A stretch of 64,000 bases of DNA from Reichenbachiella agarivorans (GCF_025502585.1 NZ_CP106679.1:4061501-4125500), one strand, 5' to 3'. Numbered from the stretch's first letter, positions 45,977 through 56,120 are shown. Notes: generated by a model not told the origin, from the sequence alone. A program made the numbers and translations.

Positions 45977-47542
45977 TCATATAGAAATTGCCAGTGTATG
46001 CGCAAAGTCCCCTACTTTCTGTGCTGGCAGTTTCACGATTAGTCCTTCATTGGTTTGCTCCCAGCTCAGCTCTTCGTCACTACCCAGTAGACGAATGTCA
46101 CCTAGTTTATCAGGTGCAAACTCAGCTCCTTTGGCCAGGCTCTTGATTACAATCTGTCCATTTTCAGGCCAATCCATCGCGATGGCATAGAGTTTTCCTT
46201 CTTTGGTAGTAAAACGAATATCTTCTGCCGACATCCCTTTGTTGTTGCCTTCTGAGTGATGCCCCTTAGCAACCTCAGTGGGTCCTTCGCCGAAGGTATC
46301 CCAATACTTGGTCTCATAGATCGCTTCACCATTTACTTTGAGCCATTCTCCTATTTCTAACAAGATGTTCTTTTGATCCTCAGGGATCGTACCATCAGAC
46401 TTTGGACCTACATTGAGCAGTAGGTTACCGTTTTTGCTCACAATATCTACCAAGTCATCTACAAGCTCATTGGTAGTCTTAGATTCCCAATTGGTCACGT
46501 AGCTCCATGAATTTTTGCCGATCGAGGTATCTGTCTGCCAAGGTAGATTGCGGATACCTGGCAACTTACCTCTCTCCAAGTCATAAATCACTGTACCTTC
46601 TGGGAATGCCTCGTGACTAAAGTTCTTGTCTTGCAGCACGACTTCTTTGTCCCATTCTATGCCTTTGTTGTAGTAGTAAGCGGCGAGTTTTGGTCTCATC
46701 TCTGCAAAATCTGGAATATCAACATAGAAGTCTAGCCAAAAGATGTCTGGCTGATAATTGTCGATCACATCTTTGGTACGCTCCCACCATCTCTGTTTAA
46801 ACTTATCAGAAACTGGTTCTTCCAAATCTTGGCCTTTGGAGCTGTACAAGTCTGCATACTCAGGATCTACGGTATCGAATTTATCCTTTTTGTTGTAGAA
46901 TGACCAGTTGAACGCAAAGTGAGACGAAGCACCCATGATCATGTCTTTGGCACGTCCTGCTGTGAACAGCTCACCCAAAACGTCTCGCTTGGGTCCCATG
47001 TCGTAGGCATTCCATCGGGTAGTATTGGACTTGTACATCGCAAAACCATCGTGGTGATCAGCCACAGGGATCACATAGCGTGCTCCAGCAGATTTGAATA
47101 AATCGATCCATTCGTCAGCATTGAAATTCTCTCCTTTGAACATTGGGATGAAATCCTTGTAACCGAACTCTTTCTGATCCCCCCACGTCTCCTTGTGATG
47201 CAGATATACTTTGTTTGGGCCTTGTTCACCAGGATTGAGTTGGGCACTGAATGTAGCTGTATCCATATACATCAGACGAGGATACCACTCCGACCCAAAG
47301 GCAGGCACGCTATAAGCACCCCAGTGGATGAATATACCAAATTTCTGATCGTTGAACCATTCAGGATCTTTGTAATTCGCTTTGATCGATTCCCAATTGG
47401 GCTCAAATACCTTGAGAGTGGTCTCCTTTTCTGCTAGCTCCTTGCTCTGGGTGGTACATGCCACCATACTCAAAGCCACGAGCCCCAATTTCATACTGGC
47501 CATCAGGCCTGATTTCCTTTTCATTGATTTGATTTTATGCAT
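45977..47542 (-). CDS. GH29-family alpha-L-fucosidase-like lipoprotein (copy 2)
   Basis: This 521-residue protein has a lipoprotein signal (ALSMVACTT). The GH29 barrel shows FNDQKFGIFIHWGAYSVPAF (shortened: KFGIFIHWGAYS), ADHHDGFAMYKS, MGPKRDVLGE and DIFWLDFYVD with the probable nucleophile Asp. It shares the domain order of copy 1, including a C-terminal beta domain, but has a longer N-terminal insertion. Its start overlaps the stop of the AraC gene by 8 nt, so regulator and fucosidase are translationally coupled; a Met six codons in is an alternative. The substrate could be fucose or L-galactose. Confidence 0.92.
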   Translation of the reverse strand: MHKIKSMKRKSGLMASMKLGLVALSMVACTTQSKELAEKETTLKVFEPNWESIKANYKDPEWFNDQKFGIFIHWGAYSVPAFGSEWYPRLMYMDTATFSAQLNPGEQGPNKVYLHHKETWGDQKEFGYKDFIPMFKGENFNADEWIDLFKSAGARYVIPVADHHDGFAMYKSNTTRWNAYDMGPKRDVLGELFTAGRAKDMIMGASSHFAFNWSFYNKKDKFDTVDPEYADLYSSKGQDLEEPVSDKFKQRWWERTKDVIDNYQPDIFWLDFYVDIPDFAEMRPKLAAYYYNKGIEWDKEVVLQDKNFSHEAFPEGTVIYDLERGKLPGIRNLPWQTDTSIGKNSWSYVTNWESKTTNELVDDLVDIVSKNGNLLLNVGPKSDGTIPEDQKNILLEIGEWLKVNGEAIYETKYWDTFGEGPTEVAKGHHSEGNNKGMSAEDIRFTTKEGKLYAIAMDWPENGQIVIKSLAKGAEFAPDKLGDIRLLGSDEELSWEQTNEGLIVKLPAQKVGDFAHTLAISI

Positions 47543-48299
47543 TGATATAATGTCTATTTTTTGTTGGGTTGCCTTTAAACTCTGAACTGATCCTAATGGC
47601 AGCCGTTGTATTGATACTCTTCAGATATTCGCTTGGTAGGTAGCCGTATATTTTTTTGAAACAGCGGGTGAAATACGAGGCAGAATTGAAGCCTGCCCTA
47701 AAGCGCACCTCCTTGACAGAACACTGACCCGACCTGAGCATGGCTACTGCATGTCTGAGCCTGATGATCCTGATAAATTCACTAGTTGATAAGCCAGTCA
47801 GTTCCTTGAGTTTGCAGTAGAGTACACTCCGGCTCATGCCGCTTCCCCTCACCAGACTTTGGACATTAAACTCTGTATTAGCAATATTCTGCTCTATGAT
47901 AGCGGTGACTCTATCTAGCCACGAGGTAGCTAAATCTGCGGCGTCTTCTACTCCCAAGAAGCTAAGTTGGCGTTGACGCATGGCTGATTGATACTTGGCA
48001 TGAAGCAACTCAGGTGAGATTTGCTCTGGCACTACATCTATAATGCCCTGCTGCAAAAGCTCCACCTGCAACTCAATATCCAGTTCATCACTTAGGACAA
48101 AAACAGTCGTTTCTTCCAGAACAAACCATCTAGGATATTTGTGGTTAAACTCATCCCATGAAGCGTAGTGTACTAACACCACGTCTGCCGTCAGAATAGC
48201 ATGATCTGTACCCAACCATTCAAATCTGGAGGAAAACCTATCGTACTCATTCCCTACCCAATGGTTTGATTCATATATCGTAATTGTAGTTTGCTTCAT
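47535..48299 (-). CDS. AraC-family regulator with receiver-like N-terminal domain
   Basis: This 254-residue protein has an N-terminal half that reads like a degenerate receiver fold (ADVVLVHYASWDEF, TVFVLSDELD, LLQQGIIDVVPEQ), with no clear phosphorylation Asp. The C-terminal half is a standard AraC double HTH (VLYCKLKELTGLSTSEFI, VRFRAGFNSASYFTRCFKKIYG). The layout resembles the C-terminal output part of a hybrid two-component protein without its sensor. It heads the minus-strand unit with GH29 copy 2. Three G-runs spaced 20-23 bp upstream (48385-48433) could be its own operator. Confidence 0.88.
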   Translation of the reverse strand: MKQTTITIYESNHWVGNEYDRFSSRFEWLGTDHAILTADVVLVHYASWDEFNHKYPRWFVLEETTVFVLSDELDIELQVELLQQGIIDVVPEQISPELLHAKYQSAMRQRQLSFLGVEDAADLATSWLDRVTAIIEQNIANTEFNVQSLVRGSGMSRSVLYCKLKELTGLSTSEFIRIIRLRHAVAMLRSGQCSVKEVRFRAGFNSASYFTRCFKKIYGYLPSEYLKSINTTAAIRISSEFKGNPTKNRHYINA

Positions 48300-48748
48300 A
48301 AATATTAAAAACTGCTGATACCTTATCTATCTCAAAGGTAGGTGCTAGTCAAGGCTTGGAGGCAAAAGAATTAAACACTAAAGCAGGGGCATTTTATCAA
48401 TGACAGGGGGAGATATGCATCTAAAAGAGGGGGAGAATATCAGATTTTGGCTTCCATCAGTGGCAAATGTCCATTCCTCGCAGCTAGAGATTCTTTTCAA
48501 GTTTTAACAAAGCACCCATTAAGAGCCCGTAATGACATTTTTTCTTTCAAAACCGAATGTAAAGCACTACCAGTGATGATCAATACTGAACTTGCAAAGT
48601 CGGTATCATACTTCGCCAATAGTAGGTAACCTTGGTGATCATAGTGCTTACAAGGATTAGCTAAATCTACAACCTTTGTTCATGTTTCTAACTTTGCGTC
48701 GAACTCAGATTATCTATAACCTGCACTACTGTATGAAAGTTATATATA
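48300..48748. other. Intergenic region upstream of the AraC/GH29 unit
   Basis: About 0.45 kb without a supported gene. It holds the phased G-run element at 48383-48437. A 60-codon plus-strand frame at 48447-48629 has no motif and no start context. Confidence 0.5.
48383..48437 (-). promoter_or_regulatory. Three phased G-runs (C-runs on minus strand) before the AraC gene
   Basis: AGGGGC at 48385, AGGGGGAGA at 48405 and AGGGGGAGA at 48428 are offset by 20 and 23 bp. They begin about 85 bp upstream of the AraC start. On the minus strand they read as TCTCCCCCT boxes, like those before other units of the locus. Confidence 0.5.
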
Positions 48749-48780
48749 AAAAAGGCAGCCCGAGAGCTGCCCTTTTTATT
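48749..48780 (-). terminator. Terminator of the SusC/SusD operon
   Basis: GGCAGC (48754-48759) pairs with GCTGCC (48766-48771), with A-run and T-run flanks on both sides. On the minus strand the stem is followed by TTTTTT. It lies 18 bp past the stop of the DUF1735-type gene. Confidence 0.85.
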
Positions 48781-48798
48781 ACATGAAATACTAAACTT

Positions 48799-49680
48799 TT
48801 ATTCCCATTTTTCGAACTTGATACCATTGTCTCTAAAGATCAAAGAATCTGACACATAGTGTCTCGCATCAAGAGTAAGGGGATTGTTGTCCTCATCATA
48901 GACATAAGAATAGCTGTAAGTGATCGTATTGGCAGTAACGCTTCCTGACAACCAACTGATCGACAGCTGAGGATTAGGCTCTGACAAATCACCACTAACG
49001 GTCATCAAGTCTTCGTCAATCGTAAGTTCAAGCTTATCATCAAAAGCCGTCGCTTTACCAATAGCTGGCAATAGCAGCTTGTTTTTACCCATTGTACTTA
49101 AATCCACCGTTTCGTTGTAGATCAAAGTATCCGTACTGTAGCGGATTACATTGTCTACATCCACAGAATCTGAGCCCATGCGGTAGTAAGTACCATGATG
49201 GTCATTGATATACTTGATCATAAGCAAAGTATAGTGTTTGCCATAGAGTACCGAATCCGTGGTGAATTGGATCAGTTTCAACGGTAGAATGTAATGATTC
49301 TGATAGGACATATCATCGTCGTAAAAGGCATCCGTCAACAGTAGCTCAAACTCTCCCTGAAAAGACCCTGAAGGAATCTCAATCAAAGAATCTTCGTCTA
49401 CCTTCATTTTGTAGTGCGTATCAGGCAATACCTCAAATCTGCTGTCATTTAGCAAAGAATTATCCTTGCTGAAATAAGCAAATTCATTGACGGTATTGTC
49501 TCGCTTCCCTCCAAGTACGATACCCACCTCTATCACAGAGTCTTCAAACGTGACTGTACGCATAGGTTGTTGATGAGGAAAATACACTGCTGTGTATTCA
49601 AAGGGTTGTTCGTAATCTTCGTAGCAAGCAGTGGCAAAAACCACTACTGCTATCAACATCATATATATTGTCTTTTTCAT
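48799..49680 (-). CDS. DUF1735-type lipoprotein, candidate surface glycan-binding protein
   Basis: This 293-residue protein begins with a lipoprotein signal (IAVVVFATAC), so I start at 49680 (MKKTIYMM) rather than 14 codons upstream. The N-terminal domain (VYFPHQQPMRTVTFEDS, VGIVLGGKRDNTVNEFAYF) matches the DUF1735 (BT_3987-like) beta domain common at the third position after SusC/SusD. The C-terminal half has beta-rich segments with no catalytic motif. Such lipoproteins are thought to bind glycan at the cell surface. It ends the operon. Confidence 0.78.
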   Translation of the reverse strand: MKKTIYMMLIAVVVFATACYEDYEQPFEYTAVYFPHQQPMRTVTFEDSVIEVGIVLGGKRDNTVNEFAYFSKDNSLLNDSRFEVLPDTHYKMKVDEDSLIEIPSGSFQGEFELLLTDAFYDDDMSYQNHYILPLKLIQFTTDSVLYGKHYTLLMIKYINDHHGTYYRMGSDSVDVDNVIRYSTDTLIYNETVDLSTMGKNKLLLPAIGKATAFDDKLELTIDEDLMTVSGDLSEPNPQLSISWLSGSVTANTITYSYSYVYDEDNNPLTLDARHYVSDSLIFRDNGIKFEKWE

Positions 49681-49715
49681 CTGTCTAATTTGTTTTCCAA
49701 TGGTCAGATTATCAA

Positions 49716-51449
49716 TTACCAACCTGTGTTTTGAGTAATGCTTGGGGTCTTGATTGCCTCAAAATAAGGCATAGGCCCAAAGTACATGTAATCTTTGTAT
49801 GTAGGAGTAAACAAGGTCTCTACAGCATAATCAGGCAAACCAAATTGATCGATTTCAATGGTCACTATTTCCACTGGCTCGTTCAAATCTTCTTTCCATC
49901 TTCTCAAGTCATAGAAATAGTGTCCCTCGAAACACAATTCAATTCTACGTTCATTTCGGATGAGCTCTCTCATTGCATCCTGATCCGTACTAACCATATT
50001 CAGATAAGTATCTGGCTGGGCAATACCTGCTCTTCTTCTTACCTCTCTGATAGCATCTACTGCTGTCATACCTATACCATAAGGATCTGCATTGGGGCCG
50101 AAGGCCTCATTGGCAGCCTCTGCATAATTAAGAAACACCTCTCCTTTTCTAAAAACAGAAAAATAGTGGTAGGCATTGGTATTATTTGCAGGATTTTTGT
50201 CTACAAAAGTGCTCAACCATTTTCTGAGGTAATACCCCGTCCGTGTGGAATTTTCCGTATTGGCGGCCCCACCAGCCCCACCTGGATAGTCTTTCCCTCC
50301 TACACTAGTGTTTACCGTCTGATCTTTAAAACTTGCACCATTGTAAAGTACCGTCATATAAAATCGTGGGTCACGATTAGCATAAGGGAAATCTGGGTCA
50401 TAAGAGCTACTCGCGTGATCAATAGGAAATCCGTCAGCAGTCGGGAAGGCATCCACCAAGTTTTGAGTAGGATTTGTACGTCCATTGCCAAAGTAGCTAG
50501 GAGGAAAATTGGCTCCTTCTATCCCATTGTTGTTGCCACCGAGCCTGCGCATAATTAGCTCATCCGAGTCTCCATTGTTAAAATAGTTGTCGAAACCAGT
50601 GCTATTTCCTGCGTTGATATAGACATCAGGAAGCGTCTTGCCCATCAGTGCAAATGCTTCCCCAGCGGCACGTACCGATGCTACATTCATATCCTGTGCA
50701 TCATCCAATCCATAGAGTTCACTACCTGCATAGAGCATCACTCTGGATTTCAGCGTATAACAAGCAACAGATGTCGCTCTTCCCAACTGATTCTGTCCTG
50801 TGATCTCACTAGTACCACTATATTTTACAGGAAGAAAATTGACCGCATAGTCCAAGTCATCCACGATCTGCTCCAGCACTTCTCTGAAAGTCGCTCTCGG
50901 CAACTCAGGTACACTATTGGCATCCAGCTGCTTCGTGATCAGTGGCACCCCCATGAGTTCTCCAGATGCATCTTGGCCAGCAAATCGTTTGAGCAAATCG
51001 AAATAAAAGTAAGCTCTAAGAAAGTAAGCTTCCCCTTCAAATCGCTTAGTGAGTTCCGCGTTGGTCTGTTCATTTCCTTTCCAAAAAGTAACATCCGCTC
51101 TCAAGCCAAACTCGATAAAACGATTAATAGACTGGATAGCTTGGTAACTATTCTTCCAGTTGTCCAATGGATTGGTCAATGCCTGCCACTCTTCAGCCGA
51201 AGTCTTATTCAGCTGATTATTAGGTAAATTGATCACCGCATTTTGCGTCGCACAATCCAAAAACCCACCATAACTGTCCTGTCCGTTTGGTAAGGCATTG
51301 TAAGCTTTAAGCAAGAAGCCCTGCACTACTTGCGGATCGTTCAGTGCCTCCTCCTGATCCAACTCATTGGCATACTTCGGCTCCATGAAGTCTTCATCAC
51401 AAGCAGTCAGGCCTACCAACATGGCCAGTGTATATATTAATTTCTTCAT
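49716..51449 (-). CDS. SusD/RagB-family lipoprotein (second pair)
   Basis: This 577-residue protein has a lipoprotein signal (GLTACDED). It shows the SusD alpha-helical TPR-like fold: NSYQAIQSINRFIEFG, EGEAYFLRAYFYFDLLKRFAG, GVPLITKQLD, ECFEGHYFYDLRRW-like LCFEGHYFYDLRRWKED, and a C-terminal ITQNTGW. SusD binds glycan on the outer face and acts as lid of the SusC pore. Its partner is the SusC-like gene at 51468, which ends 18 bp upstream. Sequence is clearly diverged from the first SusD, so the two pairs may take different oligomers. Confidence 0.93.
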   Translation of the reverse strand: MKKLIYTLAMLVGLTACDEDFMEPKYANELDQEEALNDPQVVQGFLLKAYNALPNGQDSYGGFLDCATQNAVINLPNNQLNKTSAEEWQALTNPLDNWKNSYQAIQSINRFIEFGLRADVTFWKGNEQTNAELTKRFEGEAYFLRAYFYFDLLKRFAGQDASGELMGVPLITKQLDANSVPELPRATFREVLEQIVDDLDYAVNFLPVKYSGTSEITGQNQLGRATSVACYTLKSRVMLYAGSELYGLDDAQDMNVASVRAAGEAFALMGKTLPDVYINAGNSTGFDNYFNNGDSDELIMRRLGGNNNGIEGANFPPSYFGNGRTNPTQNLVDAFPTADGFPIDHASSSYDPDFPYANRDPRFYMTVLYNGASFKDQTVNTSVGGKDYPGGAGGAANTENSTRTGYYLRKWLSTFVDKNPANNTNAYHYFSVFRKGEVFLNYAEAANEAFGPNADPYGIGMTAVDAIREVRRRAGIAQPDTYLNMVSTDQDAMRELIRNERRIELCFEGHYFYDLRRWKEDLNEPVEIVTIEIDQFGLPDYAVETLFTPTYKDYMYFGPMPYFEAIKTPSITQNTGW

Positions 51450-51467
51450 TCTTTTCTTATTTAGAGA

Positions 51468-54281
51468 TTAGTAAGAAAGATTAAATCCTAGTGAAAACGT
51501 TTTCATCAAGAAACCGCTTGTAAGCCCAGATGCTGCATTGTCCGAATTGAAATCTGGATGAGCGGAAAAGCTCAACAGATCAGTCCCTCTAGCGAACACC
51601 CTAAGCTCAGATGCACGAAGGGCACCTCTGATTTTCTCAGGAAACACATAACTTAATTCAATGTTTCGAATTGTAAAGTAAGAAGCATCCTGCAACCAGT
51701 ATGAGGAAGCCTGATAACTATGTGAACCACCTACAGTAGTCAATCTCGGATGACTGGCGTCCATATTATCTGGTGACCATCTATTCATAGCATTAGCGGC
51801 ATATTTACCTTGTCCTACCCCATTGTAAGCTGTATTCCAACTCATCATGCGATCGTGTCCTGCAGCCCCTTGCCCTAACACAAATAAGCTAAATCCCTTG
51901 TAACCAATGTTGAAATTCAAAGAGTACTGGTATCTCGGTGTAGAGTTACCAATATTTTTTTGATCTTCTGTGGTGATCAATCCATCTTCGGTAATATCTG
52001 CGTACCTTAAATCACCAGCAATCACATCTCCTCCCAAAGTACTCTGCACATCTACTTCTGTATCACTCTCATAAAACCCTTCGGCATTATACCCCCACAT
52101 CAAGTCCAAGGGTTTGCCATTTCTGTTGAGATGAGGAAAAGGAGTTAAATCACCCGTCTTTTCATACACTGCTTTCGAATAAGTCACATATCCACCCAAT
52201 CCATAGCTGATATCCCCTACCTGACTGCTGTAGTTTAATCCGAGTTCAATTCCCTGATTGCTCACTTCGCCATAATTGACATAGGGGATGTTGTCCCCAA
52301 AGTAGTCGGGATACAAACTGGATACCTGCATAGGTATATCTGACCTGTACTCATTGTAGTAATTGACCTCTACAGACAGTCGCTTCAGCAACAACGCTTC
52401 TAGGCCAATATTATACTCGGTAGCAACCTCAAAACCGATTGCTGGATTACCTGTACGAGTAAGTGTATAGGCACTAGCACCGTTGCTATTTTGTGAACCA
52501 AACTGCACCCAACCTTGTGGACCATACGCATCTCTATACCAAAAATGCTGGAGAGAGCGGTCATAGCCCATTTGACCATAGCTCGCTTTCAACTTGAGAT
52601 AGTCCAAGGCATCGACAGACTGCAAGAAGTCTTCTTCGCTGAGCACCCAGCCTAGACCTACGGATGGAAATAACTGATAGCGGCTTCCTTCTTCCAACTT
52701 ATTAGATCCCATATAGGCGAGATCTACCTCAGCAATGTATTTGTTGGCAAAGGCATAATTGAGACGGAAACCATAAGTCACATTTTTATATGGTTGTGCA
52801 GTCCCTTGATACTCTCTATTTTGAGCAATCGCATTCAAATGAGAAGTAATTGCATGGTTACCAAATGTACGGTCATAGGCCATGGTAGATATCATACCGA
52901 TGTTTCGGTAAGCATTATCGTCAAACTTGCTAATACCTGAGGCTTGTACATCATCGCCTACTTTAGTACCATCAGCCTGGTATCTAGCATAATCATCTTT
53001 CTTTCGAGTCACCAAAAAATTGTAAGTATCAAATGACACGTAATTTTTCCAAGATAATCCTGCTATACCCCATTGAGCAAAGTCCATGTCCAAGCCAATG
53101 TTGGACTGGGACTGACGTATCAACTCATCCCTGTATCCAGCGCGGAGAAGTTCTCCCTCTATGTTAGTACTCTTGGCAGCTCCCCAGCCCAGTAAACCAG
53201 CAGATTCATTGTCTGGTGCCTGGTGGTAGATCGGGTACTCATTGGGTCTGTGAGAGCTAAGCGTACTAAACAAACCTTGAACAACTACATCATCACCCAA
53301 ATTGCCTGGGGTACCGTCATAGTTGTTGTATGTCATCTGATTGGTAGACGTTGATTCCAATCTAGCTGCCACATCTACTTGAACACTAAATATGTCATTA
53401 ATCTTATAGTCCAGATTACCACGAATATTCATGCTGTTGTACTTGGTCTGCTCGCCTATCGCCTCCAGACCACCTTCTCCTGCATATCCAGCAGTAAAGT
53501 AGAAGGCTGTCTTCTCATCCGAATTTGTATAGGTGCCGTAGATGCGCTGATAGTTGGTAAATGCCTTCAAGTAGCGATCATAGTAATCTACATTCGGCAA
53601 TTCATCATTGATACCAGCACGCTCATAAGCCGCTATATCCGCTGTAGAATACTGAGGTGTCAAACCATCATTTTCAAGTGCTTCGTTGTACAGTTGTGCA
53701 TAGTCGGCAGAATTGAGAAAATCAGGCAAATGAGTTGGTTTTCTAACCCCAAACTCGGCATTGATACTAGCCTTCTTCACTCCTACTTCACCTCTCTTGG
53801 TGGTGACCAAGATCACACCATTGGCCGCCTGAGCACCGTAAAGCGACTTTGCAGTCACATCTTTGAGTACAGTGATAGACTCTATTTCATAAAAATTGAG
53901 CGACTCTAGTGAGCGGTTACTTACCCCATCTACTACTACCAAAGGGTCGCTGTTACCTAGCGTATGGAGACCTCTTACATTGAGCCAGGAATTATCCATC
54001 CCTGGACCAGCCGAATTTTTAAACACATTGAGTCCCATGGCCTTTCCTATCATGGCAGACTCTACATCTAAATCCGTGGTAGCGATCTGGTCTTGCGTGA
54101 TGAGGCTTGTCGCTCCAACCACACGGTTTTTGTCCATGTCGCCAAAAGGCAAATGCACTTTTTGCTTTTTACTGTTCCCCAGTGTATCCTGGAGTACTAC
54201 CTCTTCTATCTGTTGGGCTTGTACATGGACAAAACCACACAGCACAGTTACAAGGGCTATTATATATTTTATATACTTCAT
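51468..54281 (-). CDS. SusC/RagA-family TonB-dependent transporter (second pair), no CarboxypepD_reg domain
   Basis: This 937-residue protein has a Sec signal (ALVTVLCGFVHVQAQ) and then goes almost directly into the plug: LNVRGLHTLGNSDPLVVVDG, IESITVLKDVTAKSLYGAQAANGVILVTTKRG (given in parts as VLKDVTAKSLYG and ANGVILVTTK). A 22-strand barrel follows, ending FSLGFNLSY. The usual carboxypeptidase-like regulatory domain found in the first SusC is absent, and a short EEVVLQDT stretch takes its place. It imports oligosaccharides with its SusD partner. It is 25 bp downstream of the first SusD. Confidence 0.93.
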   Translation of the reverse strand: MKYIKYIIALVTVLCGFVHVQAQQIEEVVLQDTLGNSKKQKVHLPFGDMDKNRVVGATSLITQDQIATTDLDVESAMIGKAMGLNVFKNSAGPGMDNSWLNVRGLHTLGNSDPLVVVDGVSNRSLESLNFYEIESITVLKDVTAKSLYGAQAANGVILVTTKRGEVGVKKASINAEFGVRKPTHLPDFLNSADYAQLYNEALENDGLTPQYSTADIAAYERAGINDELPNVDYYDRYLKAFTNYQRIYGTYTNSDEKTAFYFTAGYAGEGGLEAIGEQTKYNSMNIRGNLDYKINDIFSVQVDVAARLESTSTNQMTYNNYDGTPGNLGDDVVVQGLFSTLSSHRPNEYPIYHQAPDNESAGLLGWGAAKSTNIEGELLRAGYRDELIRQSQSNIGLDMDFAQWGIAGLSWKNYVSFDTYNFLVTRKKDDYARYQADGTKVGDDVQASGISKFDDNAYRNIGMISTMAYDRTFGNHAITSHLNAIAQNREYQGTAQPYKNVTYGFRLNYAFANKYIAEVDLAYMGSNKLEEGSRYQLFPSVGLGWVLSEEDFLQSVDALDYLKLKASYGQMGYDRSLQHFWYRDAYGPQGWVQFGSQNSNGASAYTLTRTGNPAIGFEVATEYNIGLEALLLKRLSVEVNYYNEYRSDIPMQVSSLYPDYFGDNIPYVNYGEVSNQGIELGLNYSSQVGDISYGLGGYVTYSKAVYEKTGDLTPFPHLNRNGKPLDLMWGYNAEGFYESDTEVDVQSTLGGDVIAGDLRYADITEDGLITTEDQKNIGNSTPRYQYSLNFNIGYKGFSLFVLGQGAAGHDRMMSWNTAYNGVGQGKYAANAMNRWSPDNMDASHPRLTTVGGSHSYQASSYWLQDASYFTIRNIELSYVFPEKIRGALRASELRVFARGTDLLSFSAHPDFNSDNAASGLTSGFLMKTFSLGFNLSY

Positions 54282-54306
54282 TTCGATTCTTTTTGTGGTT
54301 TAAAAA

Positions 54307-56109
54307 TTACCATCCTGGATTTTGAGTAAAGTTTTCCACTTGTCTCATTTCGCTATTTGGAAATGGATACCAGTAGTGCCTTTCTTCGAATACCCTTGCA
54401 CCCTCTATCTCTTCTTTATTATAGATGATGGTACTACCAGACTTAAGAATATCTGCACGGTAGATTTCTTTCAAGACTTCATCCGCAATCCTCCATCTTC
54501 TCAGGTCGTGCCATCTGTGCATCTCCTGATAAAGTTCTACAAAACGCTCATTGCGGATTCTTTCTCTCAAGGCTTCTTTCGACCCAGTGTACATAGGATC
54601 TACATCTGGCATGCCTACGCGGCTCCTCACCACATTGAGTGCCTGCACAGCAGTCATGGTTTTGCCTCCAGCACTGATAGCTGTCGTCGGCCCTACTGCT
54701 TCATTGGCTGCTTCAGCAAAATCCAAGTAGACCTGAGCATATCGAATCAGAGGAAAAATCCTCTTCACTCCTGCCACGTTATCCACGTTATTGGCTCCAT
54801 CCCATCGGTGTTTTCTATGGAGATAACCTGTCCATAGTCCTACAGTTTTGGCTTGCAAGTCATGGTATCCTCCATTCCATGCCTCTAGAGTGGCGGGTTT
54901 GTTGGACGGAGAAGATATATACATATTGTCTCCATTTTTATAAACAAACATGTCAAGTCGAGGATCTCTATTTATAAATGGGTCCTGAGGATTGTAGACT
55001 GGATCATCTTCTATGGCCAGTCCATTGACTGTCTCGAACTTGTCCACGGCGTTTTGAGTAGGGCCACTCCAGACAGCCCATCCACCGTCCCAGTGAGGAT
55101 TGTACCAGCCATTACCAGCTGAAGTAGCTGTGGGGGCATTCGCATTGGACTGGGGTGGACCCCATAATGCTTCGTATGAGATACCTGAAGTCGCGCTGCA
55201 CCAATTTTGCTTATACTCCGCCAATGGAAGCATTCGGTAGTAAGCGGAATTTTCTGCTGCTGCAAGTGTTTCAAGTGCTGCCTCGGCAGCCTCCTGAGCA
55301 CGAGTCAAATTATAAGCATTGGCACCTCCATCAAACATATTCATATTGGGACTAGCTGCATATAACAAGGCCATGCTTTTGATTGCCTTGGCAGTAGTCA
55401 CAGTAGCACGCCCTTCAAAATTGACAGGCCAATTCTTTGGCAATAGTTCAGCTGCTTTGTCCAGATCAGAAATTAACCAATCAGTGCATTCTTGATAACT
55501 TCGACGTGTAGAATCTACCAAATCTGTACTTTCGAAGGATCTATTCATAAAAAAGATTCCTCCATATCTCTGGATGATCTGGAAATAGTGCCATGCACGA
55601 ATGAGACGCGCTTCACCTTCGAGGTGTCTTTTCATCTCTTCAGGAGTAAAATTGGCCAAGTCTGGAAAATTCTCCAGTTTGTCCAGATTTTCAAGGGCTA
55701 GATTGACCATGCGGATTCCCACTACCGCCTCTCCAGCTGGTTGCTTTCTGAGTTTGCGCTCTGGATCACCTTCGCTCCAATTGTAATCAAAACCAAACTC
55801 GATCCAATCAAAATCTTGCCATAATCCTTGATTGGCCACATTGGCTATCGGCTTACTATTGGTACTGAGATGCTGTGCCTCATCACTGAGAGTACCGATC
55901 TCCGAGTCCCAATCATGGGGATCATAGGCATAATTATGCAATGTCCAATAGGCATGTGCGATAACCCCTTGGAATGTCTCGTAGTTAGAGTACACTTCCT
56001 CATCATCAAGTCCCAAGTCTGGACTCACATCCAGATAGTCTTCGCAGGCAGGTATGGAAAAGATTCCAACCATAATCGCTAGGTATATATAAATAATTTT
56101 CAGTTTCAT
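54307..56109 (-). CDS. SusD/RagB-family lipoprotein (first pair)
   Basis: This 600-residue protein has a lipoprotein signal (VGIFSIPACED). SusD features include GIRMVNLALENLDKL, LEGEARLIRAWHYFQIIQRYG, LLYAASPNMN, RNERFVELYQEMHRWHDLRRW (in parts) and the C-terminal NFTQNPGW. ATG 56109 is preferred over a GTG three codons earlier. The gene follows its SusC partner by about 11 bp. It should bind the polysaccharide or long oligomers at the surface. Confidence 0.93.
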   Translation of the reverse strand: MKLKIIYIYLAIMVGIFSIPACEDYLDVSPDLGLDDEEVYSNYETFQGVIAHAYWTLHNYAYDPHDWDSEIGTLSDEAQHLSTNSKPIANVANQGLWQDFDWIEFGFDYNWSEGDPERKLRKQPAGEAVVGIRMVNLALENLDKLENFPDLANFTPEEMKRHLEGEARLIRAWHYFQIIQRYGGIFFMNRSFESTDLVDSTRRSYQECTDWLISDLDKAAELLPKNWPVNFEGRATVTTAKAIKSMALLYAASPNMNMFDGGANAYNLTRAQEAAEAALETLAAAENSAYYRMLPLAEYKQNWCSATSGISYEALWGPPQSNANAPTATSAGNGWYNPHWDGGWAVWSGPTQNAVDKFETVNGLAIEDDPVYNPQDPFINRDPRLDMFVYKNGDNMYISSPSNKPATLEAWNGGYHDLQAKTVGLWTGYLHRKHRWDGANNVDNVAGVKRIFPLIRYAQVYLDFAEAANEAVGPTTAISAGGKTMTAVQALNVVRSRVGMPDVDPMYTGSKEALRERIRNERFVELYQEMHRWHDLRRWRIADEVLKEIYRADILKSGSTIIYNKEEIEGARVFEERHYWYPFPNSEMRQVENFTQNPGW

Positions 56110-56120
56110 ATTTCTCACTT

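Noticed and set aside
48447-48629. A 60-codon plus-strand frame in the AraC upstream region
   Set aside because: No recognisable motif and no ribosome-binding context; the region is better explained as regulatory.
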